DNA of 64,000 nt from Corynebacterium bovis DSM 20582 = CIP 54.80 (GTDB lineage Bacteria; Actinomycetota; Actinomycetes; Mycobacteriales; Mycobacteriaceae): the NCBI RefSeq assembly GCF_030408615.1, contig NZ_CP047187.1, positions 2,480,001 to 2,544,000 on the forward strand, read 5' to 3'. Shown here piece after piece: positions 63,620-64,000 of the stretch. The translations under genes and the position numbers were made by a program. The notes under the pieces are model-generated. The model searched no databases. It was not told the DNA's origin and saw nothing but the letters and a program-made list of their open reading frames with translations. How positions within the stretch are numbered: position 1 is the stretch's first letter; the number at the start of each line of letters is the position of its first letter.

Positions 63620-64000
63620 CTACTCGGCCGCCCCGCCCGACCCCGCCCCGAAGGCGAGGTTCGCGAACTTCGAGTAGTGCAGCTGGTGGGCGACCTGGAT
63701 CGTGCCGATGGGCCCGCCACGGTGCTTCGCGAGGATGATGTCCGCCTCGCCCGCCCGCTCGTGGTCCCGGTTCTGGGCGTCCGGGCGGCTGATGAGCATG
63801 ACCATGTCCGCGTCCTGCTCCAGCGAGCCGGACTCACGCAGGTCGGACACGCGCGGCTGCGCGTCCTCGCCACGGGACTCCACACCACGGTTGAGCTGCG
63901 AGATCGCGACGAGCGGCACGTCGCACTCCTTGGCCAGCAGCTTGAGCTGACGGGAGAACTCCGAGACCTCCTGCTGGCGGGACTCCACCTTGCGCCCCGA
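63620..64000 (-). CDS. dnaB: Replicative DNA helicase DnaB, C-terminal end (5' part beyond window)
   Basis: The visible 126 residues are the end of the RecA-like helicase domain: EFSRQLKLLAKECDVPLVAISQLNRGVESR (in part VPLVAISQLNRGVE), then SDLRESGSLEQDADMVMLI and the arginine-finger region. The frame is open to the right edge. Only 24 bp separate its stop from the convergent marR stop. Confidence 0.96.
   Translation of the reverse strand, partial: SGRKVESRQQEVSEFSRQLKLLAKECDVPLVAISQLNRGVESRGEDAQPRVSDLRESGSLEQDADMVMLISRPDAQNRDHERAGEADIILAKHRGGPIGTIQVAHQLHYSKFANLAFGAGSGGAAE

Noticed and set aside
1..64000. tRNA, rRNA, or insertion-sequence transposase genes
   Set aside because: None was recognised by eye on either strand; a dedicated tRNA or IS search was not possible here.

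Overview
The window is very GC-rich actinobacterial DNA, most plausibly from a high-GC Corynebacterium or a close mycolic-acid relative. The main reasons are the arabinogalactan and DPA genes (wzm/wzt, glfT1, dprE1, dprE2, two GtrA proteins), a VaFE-repeat surface protein beside a class F-type sortase, and DtxR-type iron boxes.

Layout. (1) 1-19.9 kb, minus strand, is a hydroxamate siderophore locus read in the order mbtH, a heterodimeric ABC exporter pair, an ornithine N-monooxygenase, then a giant NRPS that runs off the left edge (A-T-E-C-A-T-E-C-A...). The specificity residues I read in the three A domains are the trio I associate with coelichelin synthetase: hydroxyornithine type, Thr, hydroxyornithine type. 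DtxR boxes precede mbtH and the monooxygenase. A 0.93 kb spacer in front of the NRPS holds four long tandem repeats and a decamer array. (2) 20.2-24.3 kb: a small membrane protein, a PLP-fold protein lacking its lysine, and wzm-wzt. (3) 24.5-33.2 kb looks inserted between wzt and glfT1. It carries an SDR, an XRE/ImmA regulator-protease, a duplicated histidine-rich protein, and a phosphonate locus: FAD oxidoreductase-phnD-phnC-phnE, divergent from a GntR/UTRA regulator and a PhnX-like hydrolase. (4) 33.3-40.1 kb: glfT1, a small membrane protein, a hydrolase, and two convergent genes that each carry one frameshift (a condensation-domain protein and a secreted beta-propeller behind a DtxR box). 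(5) 40.1-50.6 kb: two GtrA proteins, four uncharacterised genes, dprE1 and dprE2. (6) 50.7-57.0 kb: cyanase, a sortase, a VaFE surface protein and a snapalysin-like protease. (7) 57.1-64 kb: a DHA2 drug exporter, an alcohol dehydrogenase, thioredoxin, paired FluC fluoride channels, YceI, MarR, and the end of dnaB leaving the right edge.

Most notable are the repeats. A roughly 25-nt palindromic element recurs about eleven times, both between genes and in frame inside linkers of the NRPS and ABC exporter. A 54-nt hairpin core recurs four times before the NRPS and once, much diverged, at 58.9 kb. Decamer and dodecamer iterons sit upstream of the NRPS and of mbtH. Several proteins have lost key residues: the exporter NBDs are degenerate in a complementary way, the sortase lacks its arginine, and its neighbour lacks a sorting tail.
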